In this document: piece after piece, positions 25,405-37,159 of the stretch | Numbering within the stretch: position 1 is the first letter of the stretch | Layout of the letters: the number at the start of each line of letters is the position of its first letter | The notes under the pieces: model-generated | The model's input: the letters and a program-made list of their open reading frames with translations, nothing else | Told to the model about the DNA's origin: nothing | Databases searched by the model: none | NCBI GenBank assembly: GCA_032871835.1 | Contig: CM065299.1 | Span: 93,355,152-93,419,151, forward strand | Direction: 5' to 3' | DNA length: 64,000 bases | Origin: Dipteronia dyeriana | Lineage: Eukaryota; Streptophyta; Magnoliopsida; Sapindales; Sapindaceae | Program-made: the position numbers and the translations under genes

Positions 25405-25686
25405 GTCTACTGATCTGAGACGACTGCCGACTGACGATGACGACGAGTGAGAAACGAAACGAACAATCCAATGGTGATGAATTATCCTGCAATTTTTTAT
25501 TAATTGTTTTTCGTACGTGGCAAAGTTGCATTGCTGTACATACTTGCAACATATACTCGACCCGAACCGAACCGACCCGACCCGGTATTATTTTCGGCGG
25601 GTAACCGAACCCATATTGATAGTTCCTCAAAACCGGAACCAAATTTCTGACAACTCTCTCAGTTTCATCATAATCTTCTTGAACAA
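25405..25686. promoter_or_regulatory. Short bidirectional promoter, fibrillin and O-methyltransferase
   Basis: Only 282 bp separate the two divergent start codons, so both promoters and leaders share it. A stretch of ACCGAACCGACCCG words at about 25555-25640 resembles hAT-element subterminal repeats and may be a fossil insertion. No convincing TATA box is visible on either side. Confidence 0.55.
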
Positions 25687-27893
25687 ATGGCGAGCAGTTT
25701 GGTGGTGAATCGTTTTGCTTTTTTTGTTTTCCGGGAAACTAAAAAGACAGTGTTGAAACTACACTACTACTCCTTGTCTGCAAGCTTTAGAGGATGCAAG
25801 TCGAATTATCGTTTCGCGAGAAATTGCTTCGTTTCCTCTGCTGACGCATTCATTGTTGCCGATGACGACAAGTATGGCAACAAACAGATTATCAGCGTCA
25901 CTCCTCGCCTTTACGATTACATGCTCTGCAACGTTCGCGAACCCGAGGTATCGTCAATTCCATTCCATTTGTTTTCAACAACTAATCACTTTAAAAACGC
26001 CGTCGTTTTCGTTATCTTTTGTTCTTTATTGTGCGGCTTGCTTTTCAGATTCTGCGGCAACTTCGGGAGGAGACTGCTGGTATGCGCGGTTGCCAGATGC
26101 AGGTACCATTTAATGGTTTCTTGATTTTGTTTTTTGTTTTAATTAATTAAATAAAAACTGTCAATTTTAGAAGAAATCATTCAGACCTGCATTGCATAAT
26201 TATGTTTTCGTTGTGGTTTCGAATAGGTTTCTCCAGATCAAGCCCAACTGCTTGCAATGCTTGTGCAGATTCTTGGGGCAAAACGGTGTATAGAAGTCGG
26301 TGTATATACTGTGAGTATGTATTTTAGTTTATTTAGCTTGTATTCAATGTTTTTTTATTTTATTCTATTCTCATTAATATGAATTAAATTTATTTATTTT
26401 TCTTTCAGGGTTACTCGTCATTGGCCATTGCATTAGTACTGCCAGAATCAGGTTGTCTGGTTGCTTGTGAAAGAGATGGCAGATCTCTGGAGGTTGCCAA
26501 AAAGTATTACAACCAAGCTGGTGTTTCACACAAGGTATTTTTTTTTCCTCTGCTTTACGGCTTGCAATTTGTTGAAACTCTAGTTTCAGCAACTGCTAAT
26601 TTAGTATACTAGAGCTTGATGGTGATGAGTATTTGCTAAATGTCGTCATAGAAATACAAGTTGCAATGGAAGATTATCCTCTGCTCGTTTATGGTATTTT
26701 AAATGAACTAGCCCTTTTTTGTTACGTTTCATTTTTCCTTTTACCTTCTCTAGGTTCTGCTTTGACAGTTTTGAACCAATGCATAAATTCCCACAATTCT
26801 AGCATGTCTATGACTATGATACTCTTAGTTTTTTCAATGATATCTTTAAATATTCTGTTGACGTTAGGTAAATATTAAACACGGACTAGCAGCTGATTCC
26901 CTTAAATCTCTGATTCTGAACGGTGAAAGTTCCAGGTGAATATAGTAAGCACTGATTATGCTATGGTTCATTTGTTTTTTTATTTATGGATCTTGCCTTG
27001 TTTTTATTTTCTCTAAAAACATATGACCAAATAGTTGGTTTCATCTTAGTATCACCCCAATATTTTTTAAGATATCTAACTCTTCTGCGGGCATACATCT
27101 TCACAATACAGTATTCTGGCAATAAGGATTCTGTGTTACTGAGAATTGTATACTTTTCCCTCCCGTCCCCTCTAATAAGTTATTTCTTGTGCAACTATAT
27201 GTCAACTTAACGTGAAAAAGTTATTTCTTGTGCAACTATATGTCAACTTAACTTTTTCACGATACATGAGAAACCAAAATAACCTTATAATAATAATGAT
27301 ATTTTTCAATATATTTTTTCTTTATGCAGCTATGACTTTGCATTTGTTGATGCTGATAAGAAGATGTATCAGGAGTACTTTGAATTATTTCTGCAACTGG
27401 TAACACTGAAATATTATGTTTAAATAGTCTGTATAGAAGCCATTTTTTTTTTCCTGTTAAATGGTTTCACTTGCGTATTCCAGCAAATTGTGAGGATGTA
27501 GTTGTTAAACTCTTGTTACAGGTTAGGGTTGGGGGAGTCATCGTGATTGACAATGTTCTTTGGCATGGAAAAGTTGCTGACCCAATGGTAAACTAGTAAC
27601 TGTGATCCATAAGCTTTGCAATTGGAAATAGATCCTTTTTTTTAAAGAGACTCTTAACAGGTAAATGATGCTAAGACTGTCAGCATAAGGAATTTCAACA
27701 AAAATTTAATGGAGGACAAGCGCGTTAGCATTAGTATGGTGGGTATATATCATTATATCAATATATGTTCTCTGTTTATCCGCTGTGTAATTTATATTAG
27801 ACAAAGTCTCACAGATTCCAGCTGATCCGTTACCCTAACTTGGAATTTTAGGTGCCCATTGGAGATGGCATGACTATCTGCCGGAAACTATAA
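25687..27893 (+). CDS. Caffeoyl-CoA O-methyltransferase-like SAM methyltransferase
   Basis: Nine exons: 25687-25947, 26049-26102, 26227-26310, 26409-26534, 26868-26935, 27330-27399, 27522-27587, 27661-27738 and 27852-27893, giving 282 aa; phases close. The N-terminal 60 or so residues are basic and aromatic with no acidic residues at first, like an organelle-targeting peptide, unlike classical cytosolic CCoAOMT. The class I methyltransferase core shows the SAM loop EVGVYTGYSSLA (128-139), the acidic LVACERD, the divalent-metal site DADK (205-208) and IDNVLWHG (230-237), with a C-terminal GDGMTICRK. These are the OMT family 3 motifs for cation-dependent methylation of catechol-type groups. The substrate is unknown; plant homologues with a presequence are separate from lignin CCoAOMT. 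Divergent from the fibrillin gene. Confidence 0.9.
27177..27261. repeat. Tandem 35-bp duplication with a 13-bp hairpin, OMT intron 5
   Basis: A 35-bp unit beginning AAGTTATTTC is present at 27177-27211 and again, identical by eye, at 27218-27252. CGTGAAAAAGTTA (27211-27223) and TAACTTTTTCACG (27249-27261) are exact inverted copies around the second unit, so it can form a stem of 13 bp with a 25-nt loop. It lies about 70 bp before the exon 6 acceptor region. Confidence 0.85.
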
Positions 27894-29235
27894 AATCTCT
27901 AACCAACGCTGATGGTAGTTTTTTGTCCTATCTATTGCGCATCTCATTATAGTCTTGTGACTGACTGCCCTCTGTGACAATCTCCAATATGCATATCCAT
28001 TGAGAAAGTGCCTCAACATAATTTGGTTATGGTGGCCAGTATATGGGTCCTAAGTTGGTTTGATTATGAGCAAGCCTATCTGCATACTCAGAGAATGATT
28101 GTGTTTGTGATGCAAATCTGAAACTGAAAATGGCATTTGATGTATCCTCCTGACAAATTTTGTTCCCACATAGAAAGCAGGGATGATTATTATCTTCTTG
28201 ATCGACTCTTAAGACTTTCTGTAGTTGTAACCTAGATTGTTTGGATTATATCATACCCAATTTTAACAATTAACAAAGTAATGAAAACAGTTCTCCCTCA
28301 AAAAATAGTGACCGTTTAATGTTGGATATCCATAATGTGGAAGCATTTTTAATCATTGTTTTCCCAAGCATATCTCTGCATCTTTTAGGCTGCATATGCT
28401 TTTATGTTGGTACATATACTACACAGGTTAGCTTTGAAGAAAAAAGCTCCGACCATATTAAGATGAAGATCGCCCTCTGAGGACTCTCTTGATGAGAGCT
28501 GCAATTTCGTATAGTCTATTTCTTAAGAAGCACGGAGCTCAACAGGATTTTACCTGAAATAATTGACAGTATCTATGTTGAAAAACGTTTAATAATACAA
28601 CGTGGAAGAATGTCTTCTAGATAGTAATGTCTGAAGGGTAATTATTGGATGTATATTTATACAATAATCTTACTTTATCTAAATTTGATATCAAAATGTA
28701 TTATCCAAATGATGTGTCATCACTTTAATCTATTCATTTAAATTGTATTAGATTTATATGATTTATGGATTACGATATTGCCACATCATATGCACATCTA
28801 CTCTTATTTATAAAAGTACAACCCTACCCGCTTCCAAGTTCCAACATGCAAATAGTTCCATCTACTTATCAAATGACATTGCCTCTTGTAAAATACGGCA
28901 GGGTGGAGTTGGAGACAAACGTGAAAACATGTCGTTGGTTCTTTTCCATTCAGATATGTCCAGGAGATGTCAATTAGAGTGACAAAACAGTTGTTAGCAT
29001 GTGTGTGTTTTTTTATTTTTAAAGGATAGTCACCAGACATCAAGAAAAAGCCAAATGCATATGCATCACAAGAACCTCAGCATAGGCATCCATAGTTACT
29101 AACGAAAACAGCTCTTTAGAAACAATAATAAATTAATAATGCTCATCCAAAAGCTTCCCTGGCAGATACCTAGGCTACCCTTCCCATTAAAACCCCATCT
29201 CTGATCCCATATCAGAATCACATAAAAATCGAATC
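27894..29235. other. 3' flank of OMT and 5' flank of UNC93-like gene
   Basis: AT-rich non-coding DNA of 1.3 kb. The last 150 bp probably includes the leader of the UNC93-like gene. No other gene or repeat recognised. Confidence 0.45.
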
Positions 29236-30749
29236 ATGGGATTTGGAGGTGATGCGGAATCATCAACAACCCAAGTATCAGAACAGCCTTCTTTTAGGTA
29301 CAACTCGCCTTTTGTCCAAGTTAGCTTGATAGGTCTAGTATGTTTCTGCTGTCCAGGCATGTTCAATGCCCTGGGTGGCATGGGAGGTGGTGGCCAAGTT
29401 GATCCAACCGCGTCTAATAACGCCAACACTGCTCTCTACACTACCTTTTCCATCTTCGGAGTCCTTGGTGGTGGCATATATAACATCTTTGGACCTAGAC
29501 TCACACTTGCCGCTGGCTGCTCCACCTACGTCCTCTATGCAGGGTCTTTCCTTTACTATAACCACAACCCGGACCAAACCTTTGTCATTATTGCTGGTGC
29601 TGTGCTTGGTATTGGTGCAGGCCTTCTCTGGGCCGGACAAGGCGCTATGATGACCTCCTATCCCACGGCTAAACGTAAAGGCACCTATATATCTCTGTTT
29701 TGGAGTATTTTTAACATGGGTGGTGTCATTGGAGGTCTCATTCCTTTCTTCCTGAATTACCATCGGACCAAAGCCGAATCTGTCAATGACAAGACCTATG
29801 TTGCATTCATGTGTTTCATGTCTGCTGGTGCTGTTCTCTCTCTAACAATTTTGCCTCCCAGTCGCGTGGTAAGAGATGATGGCACTCGCTGCACCAACAT
29901 TAAGTATTCAAAAGTTTCCACCGAAGTCGTTGAGATTTTGAAGCTTTTTCTCAACTGGAAATTGCTTCTCATTGTCCCAGCTGCTTGGTCTAGCAACTTT
30001 TTCTATAGCTACCAGTTCAATAACGTTAACGGTTTGATGTTCAATTTGAGGACTAGGGGATTGAACAGTGTTTTCTATTGGAGTGCACAAATGTTGGGTT
30101 CGATTGGAATCGGTTTCGCCTTGGACTTCAGTTTTCGGAGTAGAAGGACGAGGGGTTTCGTTGGAGTTGGGATAGTTGCTTTGTTTGGCACTGCAATTTG
30201 GGGTGGTGGCCTTGCCAACCAGTTGAATTACTCTCGCGGCCACCCCCCACAACGCTTGGATTTCAAAACCTCTGGTAATGATTTTGCGGGACCATTTGTT
30301 TTGTATTTTTGTTATGGCTTACTCGATGCCATGTTTCAAAGCTTGGTCTATTGGATGATCGCAGCACTGGCCGATGATTCTGAGATCCTCAGCAGGTAAT
30401 ATTGATAAATATACATACCATTTTCTTGCTCTAATAGACCTTAGCTCAAATATGTTGTGCTCTGTGGTCTGCAAATAACAGGTACGTTGGGTTCTATAAG
30501 GGAGTGCAAAGCGCAGGGGCTGCCATTGCTTGGCAAGTAGACGCACACAATGTCCCCTTGCTCAATCAGTTGATCGCAAATTGGTCACTCACCACAGTGA
30601 GCTATCCATTACTCGTCGTCCTGGTCATGTTTGCTATAAAAGATGACGACGACAATTCTAGCAAGACGGCTGAAAATGATTCTACGCAGACATCAGTTAT
30701 TCCACCTGCTGCAAATAATGGATATAATGAGCTTGGAAAGTCTACCTGA
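29236..30749 (+). CDS. UNC93-like major-facilitator membrane protein
   Basis: Two exons, 29236-30395 and 30482-30749, giving 475 aa. The GT..AG intron of 86 bp splits an Arg codon. The N-terminus is cytosolic and polar. About eleven or twelve hydrophobic segments follow, starting with VQVSLIGLVCFCCPGMFNAL and including LGGGIYNIFGPRLTLAAGC, VIIAGAVLGIGAGLLWAGQGAMMTSYP and ISLFWSIFNMGGVIGG. The GPGMFNALGG-like and WAGQGAMM motifs are the mark of the plant and fungal UNC93/DUF895 group within the MFS. The tail (about 445-475) is hydrophilic and acidic (DDDDN). Animal UNC-93 modulates a potassium channel, and some plant members affect K+ and ABA responses; the transport substrate here is unknown. 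Most of the protein is in one exon, so the antisense strand shows long chance frames. Confidence 0.92.
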
Positions 30750-31420
30750 CATCATTTTCTTTTCTTTCTGTACACTTTCCAAGCACATCCTCTTGCTTTC
30801 TTTAATCTTTCTATGTGGAATCTGATTGATTCAGAATTTGCCATAAATCAAGTGTTCGACGGTCGATTCAAATTGTTAATGTGCACCAGGGGTGGGCACC
30901 TAAACCATCAAACTGATCAAACGGACAAATCAAACCAATTTAAACACGTTGGTTTGGTTAAATTGGTTTAGTTTCGTTAAATAAAACAAAAAAAGCGATG
31001 GTATTTACACCCGTTAAAAACAGTATGTACATATCAAATTAGTATATATTTAAAAATCCAATAATACCTTCGATAAAATTAATAAGATGACTAATTGTTT
31101 GTTAGTACATCCACCAATAGTTATTAATTAATTAGTTTTCTATTTTAATATTTTGTAAAAAAAAAATCATATTAATGGTTTAATAACATATATTATAAAA
31201 AGTCTTTTCATTTTAATCAACTCCAGATTCTCTTTTAAACATATTTTCAATCTTAATACAAATTGATTGATAAGTATAGAAAATGAATCACAATCATAAT
31301 ACAAATTAGGTCGTGAAAAGATAAAGTTTTAAATTATTTTTTATTTTAGAAAAGAAATTAATTTTTATTAGAAGAATAAAATTATGATGTATATAAACAA
31401 ACTTTTGAATTAACTATATT
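30750..31420. other. 3' flank of UNC93-like gene with a possible hAT-like half end
   Basis: AT-rich sequence. At about 30888 CAGGGGTGGGCA followed by AAACC/TGGTTT words looks like a hAT-type terminus, but no matching opposite end was found. Confidence 0.35.
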
Positions 31421-31999
31421 TAGGGGTGGACATTAAGTTCCGAACCGAACCGAACCAAAAAATGAGTGTTCAGTTCGGTTTGGTTCATCAAATGAATTCG
31501 GTTTAAACCGGTTTAAAAAAGAAAAAACCGAAAAAAATCCGGTTCAAACCAGTTTGGTTTCCTAAAAACCGGTTTGAACCGATTAAACCACCTATATAAG
31601 TATAATTAAAAAAAACCCTAACAAACTTCTTTAGCTTTTCTTTCATTATTATTATTAGTTAGGTTTGATTTGTTTTTTATTTGGGGCTTGGGGCTTGGGG
31701 CTTGGGCTATTAAAAATATTAAAACTCTAGCCCAAAATTAGAATCCAACAATCTATCAAATTTAAAAACATATTAAAAAGAACTCATTAAGCCCATCAAA
31801 TCAATAAGGTCCATTAGGTCCAAATCCGAAATGAACAGAACCGATTAAAATCAAATCAGTTCAGTTCGATTACCATTTCTTATTCGGTTTAAACTGGTTC
31901 AATTTTGGATGAACCGAAATATTTTTTGGTTCAGTTCGGTTTTATCCAAAACCGAACCGAACCGTAAAACCGAACCGAACCGAACCGTGGCCACCCCTA
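31421..31999. mobile_element. Non-autonomous hAT element, 579 bp
   Basis: Ends are exact inverted repeats TAGGGGTGG (31421-31429) and CCACCCCTA (31991-31999). The flanks ACTATATT (31413-31420) and ACTATGTT (32000-32007) form an 8-bp target duplication with one mismatch, the length expected of hAT. Subterminal regions are packed with CCGAACCGAACC / GGTTCGGTT words. No coding capacity. A run of four G-tracts split by CTT lies at 31683-31706. Confidence 0.85.
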
Positions 32000-32026
32000 A
32001 CTATGTTATTTATATATATGTTTCAG

Positions 32027-32089
32027 AAGATTAAGGTTATAAAATCTAAAACTTTTAAAAAAATATTTAAGATAAGTTGAAAAGAAACA

Positions 32090-32120
<31 letters not shown>

Positions 32121-32190
32121 TCTCTTTTGAGAAGATTAAGACTATAAATTCTATAAATTCTAAAAAATATATTTAAGATCAGTTGAAAAG

Positions 32191-32232
<42 letters not shown>

Positions 32233-32400
32233 GATATGCTATACGTATATATACACATCAAATATAATTATTTGTTTCAAAAATCAAAAGAAAAAATTGA
32301 TTTCCAAAAAATAACTAAAATAAATTAATGACATCCCCTTATTTTTGTATCCTTAATATTCTCAAAAAAGAAAAAAAAAAAAATATATATATATATATAT
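32027..32400. repeat. Diverged tandem units joined by (TA)n microsatellites
   Basis: A unit of about 100 bp starting AGAAGATTAAG and ending GTTGAAAAGAAA then (TA)n occurs at about 32027-32114 and again at 32127-32232. A second unit (about 32233-32381, with AATATAATTATTTGTTTC and AAATAAATTAATGACATCC) ends in another TA run at 32382-32400. Each copy is closed by a pure TA tract. Confidence 0.7.
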
Positions 32401-33291
32401 CAGTGTTTTAGTAAACGTTAGGCGTTAGTCGGACGGTAGACCAGCTCCTAGCACCTAGACGGTCTAGACGGCACCTAGGCGGGAGGCGGATGCCTAGGTG
32501 GTTAATTTTTTTATATTTTTTTTTTGTTTTGTTTTTTCTACCTATACAATCAATAATAAAACTCATATTATGATAACATTCAAACAAAATCATCAACATA
32601 ATTCCCTTTTTGTTTTTATGTATTGGACTTGTTTAATATATATTTACTTATTGTTGTATATTTTAGATTTTTGTATTTAGAAAGAGTTCGTTTTGTTATT
32701 TTACAAGTGTGTTTTTTAAAAGTCAAATATGTTTCCTTTTCTTCCTTCTCATTCACGCCTTCTCTCTCTCTCTCTCTAACGCCTTCTCTTAAACTTTTCT
32801 TCCACCATTATCAATCATTTTAAGCTTTCTCATTCCTCCATTAAACTTGTTCTTAAGTCATTATTTATTAAATTTTGGTGGGTTTTGTTTGTCAACAACG
32901 CTCGAATATAATTTGTGTGTTGATTTTGCTCATTTTTTCTCCATTGATTCAATTTGCGAGAATCCAAGAACACCAATAAATCTTGATGCCATTTTGTTGG
33001 TCCTGTGCTGTGATCGACGACTGACAGAGGTTTGATTTTGGGTTTTGGTCTATGCTTGTGATTTTCACGATTTGGGAAGTGGATTTTGGGTTTGATTTTG
33101 ACCGATTTGGCGGGTTTTTTTTTACAAAAAAAAAGGGTCTAGATCGATTAATCTCTTAAAAATCAGTCCAACTCGGTTGCTTTTCCGTTGATCGCCATTG
33201 ATCGATTTTTATGGCTGAAATTGCTAAGTTCGGTATGGTGGAATGTCGCACAACGCCTAGGCGGCCGCCTAGAGTGTTTTTTCGAACACTG
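32401..33291. mobile_element. Non-autonomous hAT-like element inserted in a TA microsatellite
   Basis: 891 bp with CAGTGTT at the left end and AACACTG at the right end, the common plant hAT terminus. Both flanks are TA repeats, so the 8-bp duplication ATATATAT is compatible but not diagnostic. The ends are GC-rich with CCTAGGCGG words that pair with CCTAGGCGGCCGCCTAG near 33256-33272. The interior is pyrimidine-rich with a CT repeat at about 32760-32778 and looks like a captured plant promoter and 5'UTR. No transposase. Confidence 0.72.
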
Positions 33292-33309
33292 ATATATATA
33301 TATATATAT

Positions 33310-33430
33310 ATAATATGTTTCGTATGTACATACACTAAATATAATTATTTATTTCAAAAAAAAATTGATTTCTAAAAAATATCTAAAATAAATTAATGAT
33401 ATCCTCTTATTTATCAAAATGTCATTTATT
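33310..33430. repeat. Second copy of the 32.2-kb unit
   Basis: The sequence with AATATAATTATTTATTTC and AAATAAATTAATGATATCC closely matches 32240-32340. The two copies flank the CAGTGTT element, so the element sits between repeated units. Confidence 0.7.
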
Positions 33431-34663
33431 TGATGAAATTGGATGGAAATGGATAGAATTGGATGGAATGACTATTAGTGTAACATTGTTTACAAAAAAT
33501 GATCATTTTAGAATCAATTCCCCATCTGGTGGCCATTTTGATAGTGGTGGTAAACGTTGATGTTCATCTGGGTAATTATCCCTATTTTTTTATTACTTTC
33601 AAACACACTTTAGACTTTTTATTTATTTATCGATATTATATGTTCTTTCTTATAAAAAAAAGATGTTCTTTAATTTCATAAAAAACCTATATATATTTTT
33701 AAAAAATATAATTTAACAACTATCTACTTCCACATCAATTGAGACATGACATACATCCTGCAACTCTCTCAAGCAAAAAGTGGTTCAATAAAAAAATGAT
33801 CTTAAAATGGATTTTTAATGCAAAATAAATAACGAAAAATGAAGTATGATTTTGAAAAAACCAAGAAGAGAAAAGAAGTATGGAAGAGAAAGAATAGTAA
33901 GAGAATTAAAGGTAACTATAAAATTTGAAATAATAACACAGTTGATTAAATAATATAATAATAGTCATAGGTGGTGTGTATTTATAAAAATAAAATAAAA
34001 TATAATTAAATAAAGGGTATTTTTGGTATTACGTAAGGTTTATTTACAAATTAGAGTATTTTTTTTTTATAAATGTGATTACGAAAGGGGTGTAGATACA
34101 GTGTTTAAAGAGTGTTATTATCACCACTCTAAAAAAACCGATTAGGTTTATTTTATAGCAACCCGATTGGTTTAGATTGGTTTGTGGGTTGTAATTTATT
34201 AAACCGTATAACCCAACCCAAATCATTACAATCACGTACATGGAATATATATAATCAAATAAAATAATAAATATACAGAATTCTAACCGCACTGTTTATG
34301 TTGCCACTAACCTAATCTTTTTTAGGTTAAGTATCTATTCCTTTATACTTATTTTTGAATGTTTCGAGCAAAAGCACATTGCATGATTGTATGATTATAT
34401 TCACTTTTCATATTGTTTGATTCGGCTCCACCAAACTATGTTAACGAAATTATAGTAACTGTTTTTATTTGTTTCCTATATGTAACGATTATTGTTTTAT
34501 ATTTAAGTTAAATATAATAATATAGTAATTATTTTCTATAAACCGAACCAAATGGATTAATTTGATTTGGTTTGGTTTTACCTTATAATTAGTTTGGTTT
34601 AGGTTGTAAGAAGCTAATTTAATTAAATAATGATTTGATTTGGATATAGTCAAAACAAACTAA
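33431..34663. other. AT-rich intergenic DNA with AACC-rich remnants
   Basis: No coding region. GGTTTAGATTGGTTTG near 34170 and CCGAACCAAA / TTTGGTTTGGTTTT near 34550 resemble hAT subterminal repeats, but no ends can be defined. Confidence 0.4.
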
Positions 34664-34965
34664 TGTAGCAGATTATGTGTTGAGGTGTCATTTTGTAGTC
34701 ACCGTTAGATGTCGTTTACCATTTTGGTTAGTTCTCGTTTTCCATTTTGCTTTTAGTTGTTATTTTACTAATTAGTTTCTGTTTAAAAAACGTTTGTTGT
34801 CTTTTTAGCCATTGGTGGGTTGTTTTTGTTTGACTGAGAGAACCTTCAAGAGTTAGTTGCTCATTTTGGATGATTGTAATTAGTTTTGGAATGAATCTCT
34901 CCCAAGGCTTTAAGCTTTGAAGCTCACCCTTGGATGAGATTTCTTAGTTGATTCTGGTTGCTGCA
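34664..34965 (+). repeat. 5' LTR of the gypsy element
   Basis: 302 bp from TGTAGCAG to GGTTGCTGCA. Six bases further lies the tRNA-Met-type primer-binding site. Confidence 0.88.
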
Positions 34966-35125
34966 CCAAAGTGGTATCAGAGCTCTCGTGTCGAGGCTTG
35001 CAATGGTGAACGATGGAAGCAGCAGCCACCCGGCTAGCGGTGTAGATCGCAATCTGGCAGATCTATGGAAGTCACAGACAACCATAAAACAAAAGGTTGA
35101 TATAATCGCATAGAATCTACGTCAA

Positions 35126-35640
35126 GTGATTGAGAATTTGGGGGAGATGACAACGAATATCAGAAATCGGGAAAACAAAGCACCAACCTTTCGCGGCACT
35201 CGTGTTTCTCCGACAGGTGCGCATGATCAGAGGAGACCTCAACGACATGTGCAACCGGCTCCATTTAAGTTTTTTGAGTCCGACGAAGGAGAGATCCAGC
35301 GACGGAGGCATGTAGTTACTGATTTTGATACTGATGAAGAGGTAGAATATTGGGTTTTAGGGGAACCTGAAGCTCCTCAGCCTCGAGGAAACAATTGAAC
35401 ACTTGACCGGGGAAATCAAGAATATCAAGGACGTTAAGAATACAAAATCAAGATCGATATTCCTACTTTCCATGGACAACTCCATATTGAAGATTTCTTG
35501 GATTGGCTTCGCACAGTAGACAATTTCTTTGAATACATGGAGATTCCTAAAAATAATCAGGTGAATCTTGTTCAATACAAATTGAAGGATGGTGCGTCGG
35601 CATGGTGGGATCAAGTGCAGTTCGTTCGTCACAAAGAAGG
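35126..35640 (+). pseudogene. gypsy gag fragment
   Basis: A 90-codon frame (35126-35398) with charged, Arg-rich sequence, then a shifted frame with KIDIPTFHGQLHIEDFLDWL and KLKDGASAWWDQVQ near 35450-35620, which are standard plant gypsy gag motifs. A stop and a frameshift separate the parts. The gag breaks off at about 35640, where the deletion begins. Confidence 0.8.
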
Positions 35641-37159
35641 CAATTTTACAGACTGAGATTACTGGGTTTGAATGTTTGAAAGAGTTGTACCCTGAAGATA
35701 TGGATTTCGTTGGAATATAGAGAGAATGTCAATATGGAAATCACATGGAGGACTACCATATCACAGCTGGGTTTCTTTTTAAACGTAACCAACTTTCTAT
35801 CCCTCATACTTCTTTGCGTGAGAAGATTATTAGAGATGTCCATAGTGGTGGTTTGGCTGCTCATGGTGGTAGAGATAAGACAATTGAAGCAATTGATGAG
35901 CAATTCTTTTGGCCAAGAATACGTAAAGGAATCACAAAATTTGTTCAGCGGTGTCTCATTTGTCAACAAGCTAAAGGAAATTCTTAAAATACTGAGTTAT
36001 ATACACATCTCCCTGTTCAAGACACAATTTGGGAGGATCTTAGTATTGATTTCATTTTGGGATTGCCACGGTTTAAGCAAGGGTTTGATTCTGTAATGGT
36101 AGTTGTCGACCGATTTTCTAAAATGACACACTTTGTTGCTTGTAAACGAACAAATGATGCAGCGAATGTGGCTCTTTTCTTCTTTCGTGAGGTTGTACGT
36201 CTCCATGGGATACCTCGATCACTTACGTCGAATAGAGATGTGAAGTTTGTAAGGCATTTTTGGAGAGAGTTATGGAAACGATTTGCAACAGAGCTAAAGT
36301 TTAGCAGTGCTTATCACCCTCAGACCGATGGGGAAACGGAAGTAGTGAATTGAACATTGGGAAATATGATTCGAGCCATTGCTGAAAATAATCACAATCA
36401 GTGGGATTTGTCCCTTCCACAGGTTGAATTCGAATATAACAGTATGGTGAATAGGTCTACTAGAAAATCTCCTTTTACAATAGTCTATGTAACACCTATG
36501 TCTCTCAGGCCCAATTGAAAAAAAAAATTGGATAAGCGTAAAGCAGAAAATGCATCAGATGAGTAAGCCTAAGTGAATTATATGGCTGACAGGCAGCTGT
36601 GAGCTTGGTTAATTAGCTCACAACTTCAGTTGTGTCCTTCCATAAGTATATATATTGAAGGATAAACGTTGTGAGCTAGAAAATTGTAGAATCCAGCGGA
36701 AGAAAGGAAAGAGAAGAAAGAAAAGAGAAGGAGAAGTCAGTGAAGCTCTCTCTCGTGATTATAGATTTCAGTTGATTATTCTTTGGTTCCAGTTTCTAAT
36801 TGGATCTTGTGATTGTTAGGGAAAGAAGATGAAGGGAACCTAGCATACTCAGTCTGAATTAAGCTTGACTTCTAAGTTGTTAGTGAATTAAGTTTCAGTT
36901 TTGTTTTTAACTCAAGTTTACAGTTTTATGCTTTAATTGCTGCAAATCATTTTAAGCTTTTTATTGCTTTTTATGATTGATTGTGAGTATACAGAGAACC
37001 GAAAGTATATATTTTATGCTTATATTAGCATTCAGAATCAGTATATTATTTTTATGAATTATCAAGAAGAGATTATGATTTCTATAAAAGCACCATGTAT
37101 GTACCTTCCCCAGTTATGATTATGGTTGGCTTTTAAGGCCGTTCTACACATGTGTATGT

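Noticed and set aside
25853..26113. Alternative 86-codon frame over the OMT first exon
   Set aside because: Out of phase with the methyltransferase exons and begins inside exon 1.
29335..30546. Long antisense frames of 66-142 codons opposite the UNC93-like gene
   Set aside because: They are shadows of a long coding exon with high third-position GC; they show no family motif and no start or splice context.
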